Shown here: positions 8,712-17,673 of the stretch, piece after piece
How positions within the stretch are numbered: position 1 is the stretch's first letter
Layout: each line of letters starts with the position of its first letter
DNA from: DATKPE01 sp035524335
GTDB lineage: Bacteria; Bacteroidota; Ignavibacteria; UBA10030; SZUA-254
Direction: 5' to 3'
Assembly (NCBI GenBank): GCA_035524335.1
Contig: DATKPE010000023.1
Coordinates: forward strand, 1 to 64,000
DNA: 64,000 nucleotides
Position numbers and translations under genes: made by a program
Notes under the pieces: generated by a model
The model's database searches: none
Told to the model about the DNA's origin: nothing
Seen by the model: only the letters and a program-made list of their open reading frames with translations

Positions 8712-9437
8712 TTATTTTGCCCCGGGGGCGGCGGTTTTTTTAGGTTCCCCCGTCACAATCACAATATCGACCCGCCTGTTGCGGGCGCGGTTTTCCGGCG
8801 TGGTGTTCGGAAGAAGCGGCCGGTACTGCGAGTAGCCGGCCACCGCGATCTTCCACGGCGTCAGTTCATGCCGCTCGATCAGATAATAGGCGGTGGTCAT
8901 TGCCCGCGCCACCGAGAGATGCCAGTTCGACGGAAATTTGTCGTTGTGGATCGGCACATCGTCCGTATGGCCCTCCACACGGATGTCGTTCGGCATTTTC
9001 TTGAGAATCTCCGCCAGCGGATCGAGCACTTTGAGCGAGGCGTCCTTCAGATCGGCGCTCCCGGACGCAAACAGCAGTTCCTCCATCATGTGGACGGTCA
9101 CTCCCCGCTCGTTCTGCTCGACCGAGATGAGCCCCGAGGCCATCGTGCCGCTCATCTCCTTCTTGACCTCCTTTTCAATGGCGGCGCGTTCATCGCCTCC
9201 GGCACCCGCTATGGGAGGCGGAACCATCCCGGCATGCCCCTGGATGACCCCGTGCTCCCCCTTGCCGAAGATACCGGTCAATGCGGCCACCAGCTCCCCG
9301 TACCGCGGAGTGTCTATTTTCGACATTGCATACAGAATCACAAACAAGCCGAGGAGCAGGGTGATGAGATCAGCGTACGTAAGAAGCCAACGCTCGAGAT
9401 TCTCGTGTTCTTCCTCGCGCCGCCGTTTGCGTATCAT
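8712..9437 (-). CDS. motB: Second MotB-type stator protein (MotS/PomB-like)
   Basis: The product has 241 residues with an N-terminal membrane helix WLLTYADLITLLLGLFVILY (ion-binding D23) and a C-terminal OmpA-like domain (IRVEGHTDDVPI, then NRRVDIVIV). The TYADLITLLL helix is closer to Bacillus MotB/MotS and PomB than to the E. coli type at 6306-7115. This may mean a different coupling ion, but sequence alone does not settle it. It overlaps its MotA partner by 4 bases (ATGA). Confidence 0.88.
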   Translation of the reverse strand: MIRKRRREEEHENLERWLLTYADLITLLLGLFVILYAMSKIDTPRYGELVAALTGIFGKGEHGVIQGHAGMVPPPIAGAGGDERAAIEKEVKKEMSGTMASGLISVEQNERGVTVHMMEELLFASGSADLKDASLKVLDPLAEILKKMPNDIRVEGHTDDVPIHNDKFPSNWHLSVARAMTTAYYLIERHELTPWKIAVAGYSQYRPLLPNTTPENRARNRRVDIVIVTGEPKKTAAPGAK

Positions 9438-10213
9438 GATTTTTTCCTTGTCGCGTAGATCGGAAGCATGCTCTCCAGTTTTGCCCGCACCACCGACGGG
9501 ACCTCACCGGCTTGAATCGAAATGACCCCTTCGGAAATCATCTCCATGAAAAGGCTTTCTTCCGCATGGATGAATTTGAGCTTGTCGGCCAGCGGCAGCC
9601 AGACGATGTTTGCCATGAAGACCCCCCAGAGCGTCGCAATGAACGCGCTCGCAATGTGGTGGATCAGCTCATTCGGATCGTCTCCCGCCGACGCCAGCGT
9701 TGCGATCAGCCCCATGACGGTGCCGATGATCCCCATCGTCGGAGAATAGCCCCCCATCTTCTGGAAAATGGCGACCCCCTGCATGTGCCGCTCCCCGATG
9801 TGGTGAACCTCCGATTCGATGATCGACCTGAGCGCCTCCGGCTCCGTACCGTCGATGGTGAAGCGGAGAATCCGCTTGAGGTAGGCATCCTTCGACGAAT
9901 CCGCCTGTTTTTCGAGAGCGAGCAGGCCGTCCCGCCGTGCGACGGTGGCAAAGCGAACCACCTCGTCGATGGTCCCCGAAAAATTGTAGTTGGGGGGAAG
10001 GAGGGCGAGCCGAACGAGCCGGAAGAGAGCCGTGACGTTGCGCAAAGAGGTGCCGATCATGGCGGCGGCAAAGGTGCCGCCGAAAACGATCATCATCGCC
10101 GGCAGGAGAATCAGCGCTCCGACCTTTCCGCCCTCCAGGATGAACGAGCCGAAAATTGTCAGAAACCCGAGGAAGAGACCGCCGGCCGTGCCTATGTCGA
10201 ACTTCCTGGACAT
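9434..10213 (-). CDS. motA: Second MotA-type stator protein (PomA/MotP-like)
   Basis: The 259-residue protein begins with two helices (GTAGGLFLGFLTIFGSFILE and a second through MMIVFGGTFAAAMIGT). A cytoplasmic domain follows with the conserved RRDGLLALE motif, then two helices including YSPTMGIIGTVMGLI. The RRDG and PTMGIIGTVMGLI motifs are typical of the PomA/MotP/MotA group that drives Bacillus and Vibrio motors. It starts 1 base after flgL ends and overlaps motB by 4 bases. Confidence 0.9.
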   Translation of the reverse strand: MSRKFDIGTAGGLFLGFLTIFGSFILEGGKVGALILLPAMMIVFGGTFAAAMIGTSLRNVTALFRLVRLALLPPNYNFSGTIDEVVRFATVARRDGLLALEKQADSSKDAYLKRILRFTIDGTEPEALRSIIESEVHHIGERHMQGVAIFQKMGGYSPTMGIIGTVMGLIATLASAGDDPNELIHHIASAFIATLWGVFMANIVWLPLADKLKFIHAEESLFMEMISEGVISIQAGEVPSVVRAKLESMLPIYATRKKS

Positions 10214-10214
10214 A

Positions 10215-11102
10215 CTATTTCATATAGTCAATGAGTGATTGTGGAATTATCTGCGCTCCGGTATTGAGCGCCGATTCGAGCATCACTTCCGCCTGTTTCA
10301 TCTGCATGGTGGCTTCCGCCACATCCGTATCCTGATAATTGGAGCGGAGCGACTCGAGCTGTGTGTTCTGATCCTCCAGCAGTGTCTGGTTCGTCGACAG
10401 GAGCTGGGATATCGCACCGGCCTTGCCGGATTCGGCGACCAGGTGGTCCATCATCGTGCTGACGGAATCCATGCTCGCAGCCGCCGGTATCGTACCGCTC
10501 TGCAGGCTGTCGCGGAGCTGGATCATCAGATCGAACATCTGGGTCCCCTGAAATGCCTCCTGGCCGTCGATGTTGACCGCCTGTGTCGTTCCCTCCCCGA
10601 TCTGATAGTTGATCGCTCCGGTAATACCGGCCGGATTGGCGGTCACGGCAGAATGATCGGCGGCAAGCTGGAAGGGCGGATCCAGCGTATTGGTTCCGCC
10701 GAACAGATACTTTCCGTTGAACTGCGTGTTTGCCACATTCACCGCCTCCGTCAGGAGGGAATCGACCTGGTCCGCGAGCGCCGGCAGAGAGTCGCCCGCC
10801 GTCGTATTGTTGGCGGTGGCCAGGATGCTCTTCAGCTGGGTCAGAATATCGGTGAAGCTCCCCAGGGCCGACTGTGTATTGTCGATCATGTTCGAGGCAT
10901 CCGACACGTTTTTCTGGAACTGCGCATTTCTGTCGAGGCTGTTCTGAAGGCGGAGAATGACCGACATTGCGACCGGGTCGTCGGATGATTTTTCCACCGC
11001 CTTCCCGGACGAGAGCTGATCCTGGAGATCCACGATCCGTTCCCGTGTGGTATTCAGACTGCCAAGAAACTGTGAAACGAGACTGTTTTCCGTGATTCTC
11101 AT
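10215..11102 (-). CDS. flgL: Hook-filament junction protein FlgL (HAP3)
   Basis: The protein has 295 residues. Its N-terminal coiled coil carries the flagellin-like motif (LSSGKAVEKSSDDPVAMSVILRLQNSL), and the matching C-terminal helix (ATMQMKQAEVMLESALNTGAQII) completes the D0/D1 domains. FlgL links the hook via FlgK to the filament. It is exported by the type III apparatus, so it has no signal peptide. It follows flgK by 2 bases, the usual order. Confidence 0.92.
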   Translation of the reverse strand: MRITENSLVSQFLGSLNTTRERIVDLQDQLSSGKAVEKSSDDPVAMSVILRLQNSLDRNAQFQKNVSDASNMIDNTQSALGSFTDILTQLKSILATANNTTAGDSLPALADQVDSLLTEAVNVANTQFNGKYLFGGTNTLDPPFQLAADHSAVTANPAGITGAINYQIGEGTTQAVNIDGQEAFQGTQMFDLMIQLRDSLQSGTIPAAASMDSVSTMMDHLVAESGKAGAISQLLSTNQTLLEDQNTQLESLRSNYQDTDVAEATMQMKQAEVMLESALNTGAQIIPQSLIDYMK

Positions 11103-11104
11103 GG

Positions 11105-12478
11105 CTATGACTCCTTCATCCCGATCAGCGTGATAAACATGTCATTGACCGTCGTGACCAGCTTCGCGGCCGCATCGTAGGCCTGCTGGAATTTGATTGT
11201 GTTGGTCATTTCCTCGTCGAGCGACACTCCGGACACGGACGACCGCTGGGTGTCCAGCTGTGTATAAATCGCCTGCTGTGACTGAACGTCGGTATTCGCG
11301 GCGCTGACGTCCGCCCCGACACTGCTCACGAGACTGCTGTACGCCTCCGCGAGCGATGCGGTCCCGCCGTTCATGATATTTTCGCTCTGCACGCCCGCAA
11401 TGGCTAGCGCGACCGAATTGTCCCCGGCACTGCCGTCACCCGACGCCGCAATCTTATTGACGTCGGCAATGATCCCCGGGTCCACCGCAATCGTCGCCGC
11501 GTCGGTTCCGGTAAAGAAGTTGTTGCCGGTCGGCGGCGGCGTCCCGAGCCCGTACCCGGCGGTGTGCAGTGTGTTGACCCGCGTAATCAGTGCGGATGCG
11601 AGCTGGTCGAGCTGTGTGCGATACCCCGGGATCGTGCTGTTGTACATCTTTACTTCTCCCCCGATATCGCCCGAAGCCACGGTTACGTCCGCTCCGGACG
11701 CCTGAGAGGTAATGTGAAGCGTTCCGCCGGAAACGGAGGCGCTGAGCGCGACCGCGCCGCCTCCCGATGCGATCACCGTGCCCCCGACGGAGACCATCGT
11801 CGATCCCCGGCTGTCCCGGGAGACCGTGACATTCATCAGCTTCGAAAGCGCCTCGATCTTCTGGTCGCGCTGATCCTCGAGATCCGACGGTTCCGTTCCC
11901 TGCGCAAGACCGTTGGTAATCTGACCGTCGAGATCGCTGATGCTTTTCGTCAGTTCGTTGACCTGGACAAGCTTCTGATTGACGTCGTCGACCAGGTTTG
12001 CGCTTGTCGTGGTCAGCGCAGCGGAGGTGGTCTGGAAGGTCTGCGTGAGTTCCTCGGCCTGCTGGAGAAGCACCTGCCGCGAGCCGGCATCCTCCGGATG
12101 GAGCGAAAGGTCCTGGAAGGACGAGAAAAACTTCCCCAGCATCGAATCCAGGCCTGCGCCGCTCGATTCGTTCAGCGCCGACTCGATCTGGCTGAGGGTG
12201 GTATTCCGAGCCCCCGCCTCGCCGAGCGACGCGTTCGTCGACTGGATCTGCCGGTCGAGCATCTGATCGCGTATTCTGGAGATGCCTGATACCTCAACGC
12301 CGGTTCCCAGAAATCCGAACGAATATTTCAGCGGCGTGGCTGCTGTAAGATCGACCGACTGGCGCGAGTATCCCAGCGTATTCGCGTTCGAAATATTGTG
12401 GCCCGTGACATCCAGGCCGACCTGCTGACTCATCAGCGCCTGGCGCGCAACATCGAGTATTTCGGATAGTCCGCCCAT
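11105..12478 (-). CDS. flgK: Hook-filament junction protein FlgK (HAP1)
   Basis: The product has 457 residues. The rod/hook-type N-terminus (ALMSQQVGLDVTGHNISNANTLGYSRQSV) and the C-terminal helix (EEMTNTIKFQQAYDAAAKLVTTVNDM) are characteristic of FlgK, with a variable serine/threonine/glycine-rich middle. It is the first junction protein on the hook and is exported through the flagellar apparatus. Its chaperone FlgN is encoded 5 bases upstream, so chaperone and cargo are probably co-translated. Confidence 0.93.
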   Translation of the reverse strand: MGGLSEILDVARQALMSQQVGLDVTGHNISNANTLGYSRQSVDLTAATPLKYSFGFLGTGVEVSGISRIRDQMLDRQIQSTNASLGEAGARNTTLSQIESALNESSGAGLDSMLGKFFSSFQDLSLHPEDAGSRQVLLQQAEELTQTFQTTSAALTTTSANLVDDVNQKLVQVNELTKSISDLDGQITNGLAQGTEPSDLEDQRDQKIEALSKLMNVTVSRDSRGSTMVSVGGTVIASGGGAVALSASVSGGTLHITSQASGADVTVASGDIGGEVKMYNSTIPGYRTQLDQLASALITRVNTLHTAGYGLGTPPPTGNNFFTGTDAATIAVDPGIIADVNKIAASGDGSAGDNSVALAIAGVQSENIMNGGTASLAEAYSSLVSSVGADVSAANTDVQSQQAIYTQLDTQRSSVSGVSLDEEMTNTIKFQQAYDAAAKLVTTVNDMFITLIGMKES

Positions 12479-12483
12479 TGCCG

Positions 12484-12897
12484 TCAGATCCTGTGATCGA
12501 TAAGTTGCCGGGAATAGTCACTCGTGATCACCCTCAGGGTCTCCTGAATGAACTGTTTGGAGTGCTCCAGGAGCGATTTGTTGATGAGATTCGTATTGAT
12601 GATTTCGGTAACAATCGGCTTCAGCCGCGCTTCAAGGTCGGCGATCAGTCCGGTGGTCCCGGCCGGGGCGCCGATCTCGTCCGGCACAAACGTCTCGGCG
12701 GTCAGCCGGATCCGCTCACGCTCGAGCGGCTGCAGCAGTTCCAGCAGGTTCTGTTCCTTTTCGAGCGACCGTGCGAATAAACCCGCGTTGATGTTGACCA
12801 GCGATTGCTGCTGCTGGCGGAGAACCTGAAGGAGCAGTTCGCCGAGTTCGATCTCCGTGTTCAAAACTTCCCGCAACTCTTCCATCGCATGTGGCAT
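12484..12897 (-). CDS. flgN: FlgN-family export chaperone
   Basis: The 137-residue protein is almost wholly alpha-helical. It has an N-terminal ELREVLNTEIELGELLLQVL helix and a central LEKEQNLLELLQPLERERIRL segment, as in FlgN. FlgN binds the C-termini of FlgK and FlgL before export. Its position between flgJ and flgK is the family's usual place. Sequence conservation in this family is low, so much of the confidence comes from context. Confidence 0.8.
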   Translation of the reverse strand: MPHAMEELREVLNTEIELGELLLQVLRQQQQSLVNINAGLFARSLEKEQNLLELLQPLERERIRLTAETFVPDEIGAPAGTTGLIADLEARLKPIVTEIINTNLINKSLLEHSKQFIQETLRVITSDYSRQLIDHRI

Positions 12898-12898
12898 G

Positions 12899-13711
12899 TC
12901 ATTTCTCCGATTGACCGAAATAATTGATATAGTTCATGACCCGGGTGACGTACGATTCCGTTTCCCGGTATGGGGGAACGTTATCGAATTTTTCCACCGC
13001 CCCCGGACCCGCATTGTACGCCGCCAGCGCAAGCCGGACGTCACCCTGAAACCGGTCGAGCAGTGACTTCATGTACTTCGCCCCGCCGGCGATGTTCTGC
13101 TGAGGATCCCAGACATCTCCGACCCCGACCGACGCGGCAGTCGAATCAATCAACTGCATCAGCCCCTTGGCATCCCTGGACGATGCCGCCCGCGGGTTGC
13201 CCCCCGACTCACACGCTATCATCGCCTTCAGAAGGTTCGGATCGAGGCCGTACTGCTCCGCCGCGGCGTTGATGCTGTCGTTGTACTGCGACACCCGTTC
13301 CTCCAGCTCCGTCCTTGCCGGGACGGGAACCGCCGCGGTATTTCCGGCGGACCCGGCAGAGACGGATGCCTTTTCCGCCACCTTCGACTGATCTGCGGGA
13401 GCGGCGGCGTTTCTGCCGGTCAACTGCCGGTAAAGCATGTCGGCGATACCGTTATGACTGGACCGCGAGATCTGTTTGGCCATTTCAAAATTGAAGATAC
13501 CGTCCATCATGTCGCCGCCGAAACTCTCGCCGAACATCTCATTCGTTCCGCTCTCCCCCTTCATCGTCTTCAAAAGATAGCTCATGAAGACCGCCTCGAA
13601 ATCCTTCGTCGCCTGGCGGAGCTTCCGGTCGGCGGGGCTGTCGGACGTCTGCGCCGCCGCTGCCGCCGCCGTGCCTGCCGTTGTCGATGAAATATTCATG
13701 ATCTCCGCCAT
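12899..13711 (-). CDS. flgJ: FlgJ rod-binding domain fused to a soluble lytic transglycosylase domain
   Basis: The product has 270 residues. The first about 95 hold the FlgJ rod-binding domain (ATKDFEAVFMSYLLKTMK, then GGDMMDGIFNFEMAKQIS). After an Ala/Pro-rich linker, residues about 155-265 are a lytic transglycosylase (SLT) domain with the catalytic glutamate in MIACESGGNP, then AKGLMQLIDSTA and ALAAYNAGPGAVEKF. In gammaproteobacteria the second FlgJ domain is a glucosaminidase (GH73), so the enzymatic half differs here. It should open peptidoglycan for the rod. The start is uncertain: the ATG at 13711 abuts GAGGAG, while the ATG at 13699 has GGCGGAG close by. Confidence 0.9.
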   Translation of the reverse strand: MAEIMNISSTTAGTAAAAAAQTSDSPADRKLRQATKDFEAVFMSYLLKTMKGESGTNEMFGESFGGDMMDGIFNFEMAKQISRSSHNGIADMLYRQLTGRNAAAPADQSKVAEKASVSAGSAGNTAAVPVPARTELEERVSQYNDSINAAAEQYGLDPNLLKAMIACESGGNPRAASSRDAKGLMQLIDSTAASVGVGDVWDPQQNIAGGAKYMKSLLDRFQGDVRLALAAYNAGPGAVEKFDNVPPYRETESYVTRVMNYINYFGQSEK

Positions 13712-13715
13712 CTCC

Positions 13716-14828
13716 TCAGATAATGACGAGTTCCGCCGCGAGCGCGCCCGCTTCCTTGATCGCCTGGAAGATCGCTATAATATCCCGGGGAGCCACCTTC
13801 AGGGCATTCAGCGCCTTCGCAATATCCTGCACCGTCGCCGCGCCGTTGAGTGCAACCATCGTGGACGAATCCGCCGACGCTGTCACCGTCGTCTGCTGGG
13901 TCGAGACCGTTTCCCCCTTCGAGTACGGAAGCGGCTGGGAGACCACCGGAACCGACTGGACCTCGATGTTCAGTCCGCCGTGCGAGATTGCCACCGGCAT
14001 GATGGTCACATTGCCTCCCACAACAACCGTCCCGGTCCGTTCGTTGATCACCACCTTCGCCGCAACATCGGGGGTGATCTCCAGGAGTTCGATCTGTGAA
14101 ACGAAATCGACCAGCTTTCCCGGAATCCGGTAATCGGACGGCACCTTCAGATCGATCGTCGATCCATCCGACGCGATCGCGGTCTGCGCGGGAAATTTTC
14201 CATTCACCGCTTCGGCAACCCGCTTCGCCGTTGTATAATCGGGCCGGAGCAGGACCAGCGATACGCTCGAATCCCGGAATGCCCCCTGGTTGACGGCGCG
14301 CTCGAGCAGGGCGCCACCGGGGATGCGGCCGGCGGCGGTATGGTTCCGCCGGACTTCATTCCCGTTCGCCCGGACGCTCATACCCCCCACCGAGACCGGT
14401 CCCTGGGCTGTCGCGTACACCTCTCCATCCATGCCGGTCAGCGGCGTCATGAGGAGTGTCCCGCCCTGGATGCTCGTTGCATCCCCGAGCGACGAAACGA
14501 TGACGTCGAACGTCCCCCCTTCCTTCGCAAAACTCGGTATGAATGCGGTCACCATCACCGCCGCGACGTTCCGGAGACGCATGTCGTTCTGCGAGACCGT
14601 CACCCCGAACCGCTTCAGCATGCTCGTCATCGACTGGAGGGTAAATGTGGATCGCTGTGTATCGCCCGTCCCGTTCAAACCGACAAGCAGACCGTACCCG
14701 ATCAGCTGGCGGCCGCGGATTCCCTGAACATAGGCGATATCCTTGACCCGCGTCGCTCCGCGTACGCCGGCGATCGTGCCGAGGGCAAGAACCGCACAGA
14801 ACAGAACCGCATGAAGGATTGTCTTCAT
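13716..14828 (-). CDS. flgI: Flagellar P-ring protein FlgI
   Basis: The product has 370 residues and begins with a signal peptide (about 24 residues). The FlgI core follows: RVKDIAYVQGIRGRQLIGYGLLVGLNGTGD, FAKEGGTFDVIVSSLGDATS and the C-terminal LNALKVAPRDIIAIFQAIKEAGAL. It forms the periplasmic ring around the rod in the peptidoglycan layer. With flgA and flgH just upstream this is a complete P/L-ring module, which shows a Gram-negative envelope. Confidence 0.95.
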   Translation of the reverse strand: MKTILHAVLFCAVLALGTIAGVRGATRVKDIAYVQGIRGRQLIGYGLLVGLNGTGDTQRSTFTLQSMTSMLKRFGVTVSQNDMRLRNVAAVMVTAFIPSFAKEGGTFDVIVSSLGDATSIQGGTLLMTPLTGMDGEVYATAQGPVSVGGMSVRANGNEVRRNHTAAGRIPGGALLERAVNQGAFRDSSVSLVLLRPDYTTAKRVAEAVNGKFPAQTAIASDGSTIDLKVPSDYRIPGKLVDFVSQIELLEITPDVAAKVVINERTGTVVVGGNVTIMPVAISHGGLNIEVQSVPVVSQPLPYSKGETVSTQQTTVTASADSSTMVALNGAATVQDIAKALNALKVAPRDIIAIFQAIKEAGALAAELVII

Positions 14829-14840
14829 CGCTGTCGTCCC

Positions 14841-15416
14841 TCAGAAGAGGAGATGGAGAAATTTTGTCAGGAAGCCGGGCCCCTGCACCTTGGAGACAAT
14901 CCCGCTTCCCTCGATCATGATGGTGGCGTCGGCAACGTTGTACGAGTAGACCGTATTGTCGGACTGGATGTCGACCGGCCGGACGATGCCGGATATCCGT
15001 ATCACCTGTTCCTCCCCGTTCACCACCACCGTTCGTTTGCCGTTCACCACGAGATTGCCGTTCGCGAGCACCGAATCGACCCGCGTGCTGATCTTCCCCC
15101 GCACGGATCCTTCACTTGTTGTCGATCCCGCACCCTGAAACTGGTGCCCGATGCCGACGCCGACCTGTGGGAGGTTGACCGATCCCGACCCCTGGAACGA
15201 CAGGTTGTCGTTTCTCCCCGATTCGGTTTTTGCATCGTTCGAGGCGTTGGTCGCTTCGATCACCAGGATGGTGACGGCATCGCCGACCCGGTTCGCTTTC
15301 TGGTCGGAAAAGAGGGAACGCCCGATATACTGCCGCAGATCCTGCCCCCGGACCGCCGATGCCCCGGCCGCCAATCCGAAGAGAAGCATTCCCGCCAGAA
15401 ATTTGTTCATGTTCAT
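14841..15416 (-). CDS. flgH: Flagellar L-ring protein FlgH without a lipobox
   Basis: The 191-residue protein has the FlgH motifs (SLFSDQKANRVGDAVTILVIE, then GNLVVNGKRTVVVNGEEQVIRISGIVRP). FlgH forms the outer-membrane ring of the basal body and is normally a lipoprotein. Here the leader ends GASAVRGQ, with an AxA-like signal peptidase I site, and the whole protein contains no cysteine, so it cannot be lipidated at an N-terminal Cys. It is also shorter than the usual about 230 residues. It follows flgA by 9 bases. Confidence 0.92.
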   Translation of the reverse strand: MNMNKFLAGMLLFGLAAGASAVRGQDLRQYIGRSLFSDQKANRVGDAVTILVIEATNASNDAKTESGRNDNLSFQGSGSVNLPQVGVGIGHQFQGAGSTTSEGSVRGKISTRVDSVLANGNLVVNGKRTVVVNGEEQVIRISGIVRPVDIQSDNTVYSYNVADATIMIEGSGIVSKVQGPGFLTKFLHLLF

Positions 15417-15425
15417 CTCCTTGCC

Positions 15426-16112
15426 TTATTCTGCTGAAATTTCCACTGTCGTCGCGCTTACCACCCGTGCCGCCACCGGCACGTTCGATCCGACTTTCTT
15501 CACTTTGATCTTGCGGCCCACGATCCCGTCCTCCAGCGCCACTGCCGGTGCCGAGACGCGGATCGACCCGCAGATCGCGACCAGCTCGACCATCTGCTTC
15601 TGCCGGACCGCCGGCGCCGGCTCACACGCCCGGCTTCCGACAACCTCTCCCTCCGCAATGATCTTCAGGGTCACTCTGCCGACCGCATCGGCGACCGAGG
15701 CCATCCGGTCTCCCGGAAGCACCGTCGTTTCCATATGGCGCACAGCCAGATCCGATGCGCTGATCGTCTGATGCCGGTCCATCCGGCGCGCCGCCACAAC
15801 AACATCGCCGAAGATGCGAAGCCGCACCGGGACAAGAACCCGTTTCCTGAGAACCCCGTCCGCAAGCACATCGACGGGAATCGACAGGTTCCCCGCGAGC
15901 AGACGCGGCGCCCGGTCGCCGATCCTCAGGCTGTATTCCGTTCCGGAAATTTCCACCTCAGGCTGAGTCCCGCGGAACTCGACGATGACGTCGCGGGCAG
16001 GCGCACCGAGCGTTTCCCGCACGTACCGTTCCGCCGCTTCGCCGATCGACGACCCCGGGATAACCACCCCCAGAAGCGGGAGAAACAGCAGGCCTGTGAG
16101 GAATGCGATCAT
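15426..16112 (-). CDS. flgA: Flagellar P-ring assembly chaperone FlgA
   Basis: The product has 228 residues with a short hydrophobic N-terminus that reads as a signal peptide. The C-terminal SAF-type half is recognisable: SASDLAVRHMETTVLPGD, GRVTLKIIAEGEVVGSR and VAARVVSATTVEISAE. FlgA assists FlgI folding and polymerisation in the periplasm. It lies between flgG and flgH, 2 bases after flgG, and so completes the rod and ring block. Confidence 0.88.
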   Translation of the reverse strand: MIAFLTGLLFLPLLGVVIPGSSIGEAAERYVRETLGAPARDVIVEFRGTQPEVEISGTEYSLRIGDRAPRLLAGNLSIPVDVLADGVLRKRVLVPVRLRIFGDVVVAARRMDRHQTISASDLAVRHMETTVLPGDRMASVADAVGRVTLKIIAEGEVVGSRACEPAPAVRQKQMVELVAICGSIRVSAPAVALEDGIVGRKIKVKKVGSNVPVAARVVSATTVEISAE

Positions 16113-16114
16113 GT

Positions 16115-16903
16115 TCAGCTCTTCAGATTGTTCGTCATCGTGAGCATGTCGTCCACGGTCTTGATCGTTTTGGAATTGATTTCATACGCCCGCTGGGCAA
16201 CGATCATGTTGACCATCTCATCGACGATGTCGACATTCGATGATTCGAGGGCGCCCTGATTGATTTCACCGAATCCGCTCGTCGCACTCGTCCCGGTCAT
16301 CGGCTGGCCGGAGGACGGAGTTTCGATATAAAGGTTGTCCCCGATCGGCTGTAATCCAGCGGGATTGACGAATTTTGCCAGCTCAAGCTGGCCGATCTTC
16401 GACGGTTGGGCATCACCCGGCACCAGTGCGTCTATTTCACCGTCGCGGCTGACGGTGATCGACGCGGCATCCGACGGAAATGTGATCGCAGGTTCGATCG
16501 GAAATCCCTGGGCCGTGACAAGCGTGCCGTCGGCAGACATTTTCAGGGTGCCGTCGCGCGTGTAGGCAATGGTGCCGTCGGTCCTCCGGATCTGGAAAAA
16601 GCCGTCTCCCTGGATCGCGAGATCGAGGGGGTTGTTGGTCGGCTGTATGTCGCCCTGCGCAAAATTTTTCGCGGTAGAGACGGGGATGGCCCCGTTGCCG
16701 ACCTGGACAGCCGAAGGCGGACGCTGATTCGGATCCTGGGAATCACCGCTTGCCTTGATGACCTGATACATCAGATCCTGGAATTCCGGCCGTGATTTTT
16801 TGAATCCGGTGGTGTTGACGTTCGCGATGTTGTGCGAGATGACGTCCACCGTCAACTGCTGTGCCGCCATACCCGTCGCCGCCGTCCGTAATGCCCTGTT
16901 CAT
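16115..16903 (-). CDS. flgG: Flagellar distal rod protein FlgG
   Basis: The protein has 262 residues, the typical FlgG length. It begins MNRALRTAATGMAAQQLTVD with the ISHNIANVNTTGFKKSRPEF motif, has the DLAIQGDGFFQI and YTRDGTLKMSADGTLV core, and ends in the QRAYEINSKTIKTVDDML helix. FlgG forms the distal rod. A second rod protein, FlgF, is encoded 26 bases upstream. Confidence 0.95.
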   Translation of the reverse strand: MNRALRTAATGMAAQQLTVDVISHNIANVNTTGFKKSRPEFQDLMYQVIKASGDSQDPNQRPPSAVQVGNGAIPVSTAKNFAQGDIQPTNNPLDLAIQGDGFFQIRRTDGTIAYTRDGTLKMSADGTLVTAQGFPIEPAITFPSDAASITVSRDGEIDALVPGDAQPSKIGQLELAKFVNPAGLQPIGDNLYIETPSSGQPMTGTSATSGFGEINQGALESSNVDIVDEMVNMIVAQRAYEINSKTIKTVDDMLTMTNNLKS

Positions 16904-16929
16904 GTGATATCTCCTGTGATGATGATGCG

Positions 16930-17673
16930 TTATAACTTTCCGACATCCAGCGATTTCTCGAGAGACGCGTCCTGCGCCTTCAATGCATGCTGGTTCGATT
17001 CGAAACTCCGGCTCAGCTCGATCATGGAGACCATTTCGGAGATCGCATCCACATTCGACTCTTCGATATACCCCTGACGGATCGATGTCGGTGCAGACGT
17101 CAGGTCAAGCTGTGTTTCCTTTTCCGCTGTCGAGAAGAGCGAGTTGGGTTCCTTTTTCAGCCCTGCCAGATTGTCGAAACCGACAACGCGGATCTGTCCC
17201 ACCGGCTTGTTCTCCTGGAGAACTTCCCCGGTTTGCGTGACCACGATGCCGGAGGGAGCGAGGGAATCGACCTCCTGTATCCTTATCGGACCGTTTGTTC
17301 CCTGAACGGGATATCCGTCGACGGTCGTGACCGTTCCGTCGGACGCCAGTGTGAAATGCCCGTTCCGCGTATATCGCGTCCCCTGCGGCGTCTCCACCGC
17401 GAAGAACCCTGTCCCGGTGAGCGCAAGATCGAGAGGCGCACTGGTCTGAAGCAGTGCGCCCGGTTTGAAACTGGTGTATTTCTCCGCCTGAATGCCCGAC
17501 AGATCCCCCTCATCGAGAGAGGCTTCCTGACCCGATTGCCGGAGGATCTGGGCAAACACATCGTCGCGCTTGTAGCCGGCGGTATTGATATTGGCCAGGT
17601 TGTTCGCGAGAACCTCCATGCCGAGCACTTTCGGCCGGAGCCCCGCGCCGGAGGTGTAAATCCCCTTGATCAT
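16930..17673 (-). CDS. flgF: Flagellar proximal rod protein FlgF
   Basis: The ATG at 17673 is preceded by AAGGAG at good spacing. The open frame continues upstream to 18048, but that part is a shadow of the neighbouring gene. The product has 247 residues with the rod signature (GMEVLANNLANINTAGYKRDD), the DLALTGTGFFAV and YTRNGHFTLASDG core, and the C-terminal LSRSFESNQHALKAQD helix. It overlaps the membrane-protein gene upstream by 4 bases. Confidence 0.93.
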   Translation of the reverse strand: MIKGIYTSGAGLRPKVLGMEVLANNLANINTAGYKRDDVFAQILRQSGQEASLDEGDLSGIQAEKYTSFKPGALLQTSAPLDLALTGTGFFAVETPQGTRYTRNGHFTLASDGTVTTVDGYPVQGTNGPIRIQEVDSLAPSGIVVTQTGEVLQENKPVGQIRVVGFDNLAGLKKEPNSLFSTAEKETQLDLTSAPTSIRQGYIEESNVDAISEMVSMIELSRSFESNQHALKAQDASLEKSLDVGKL

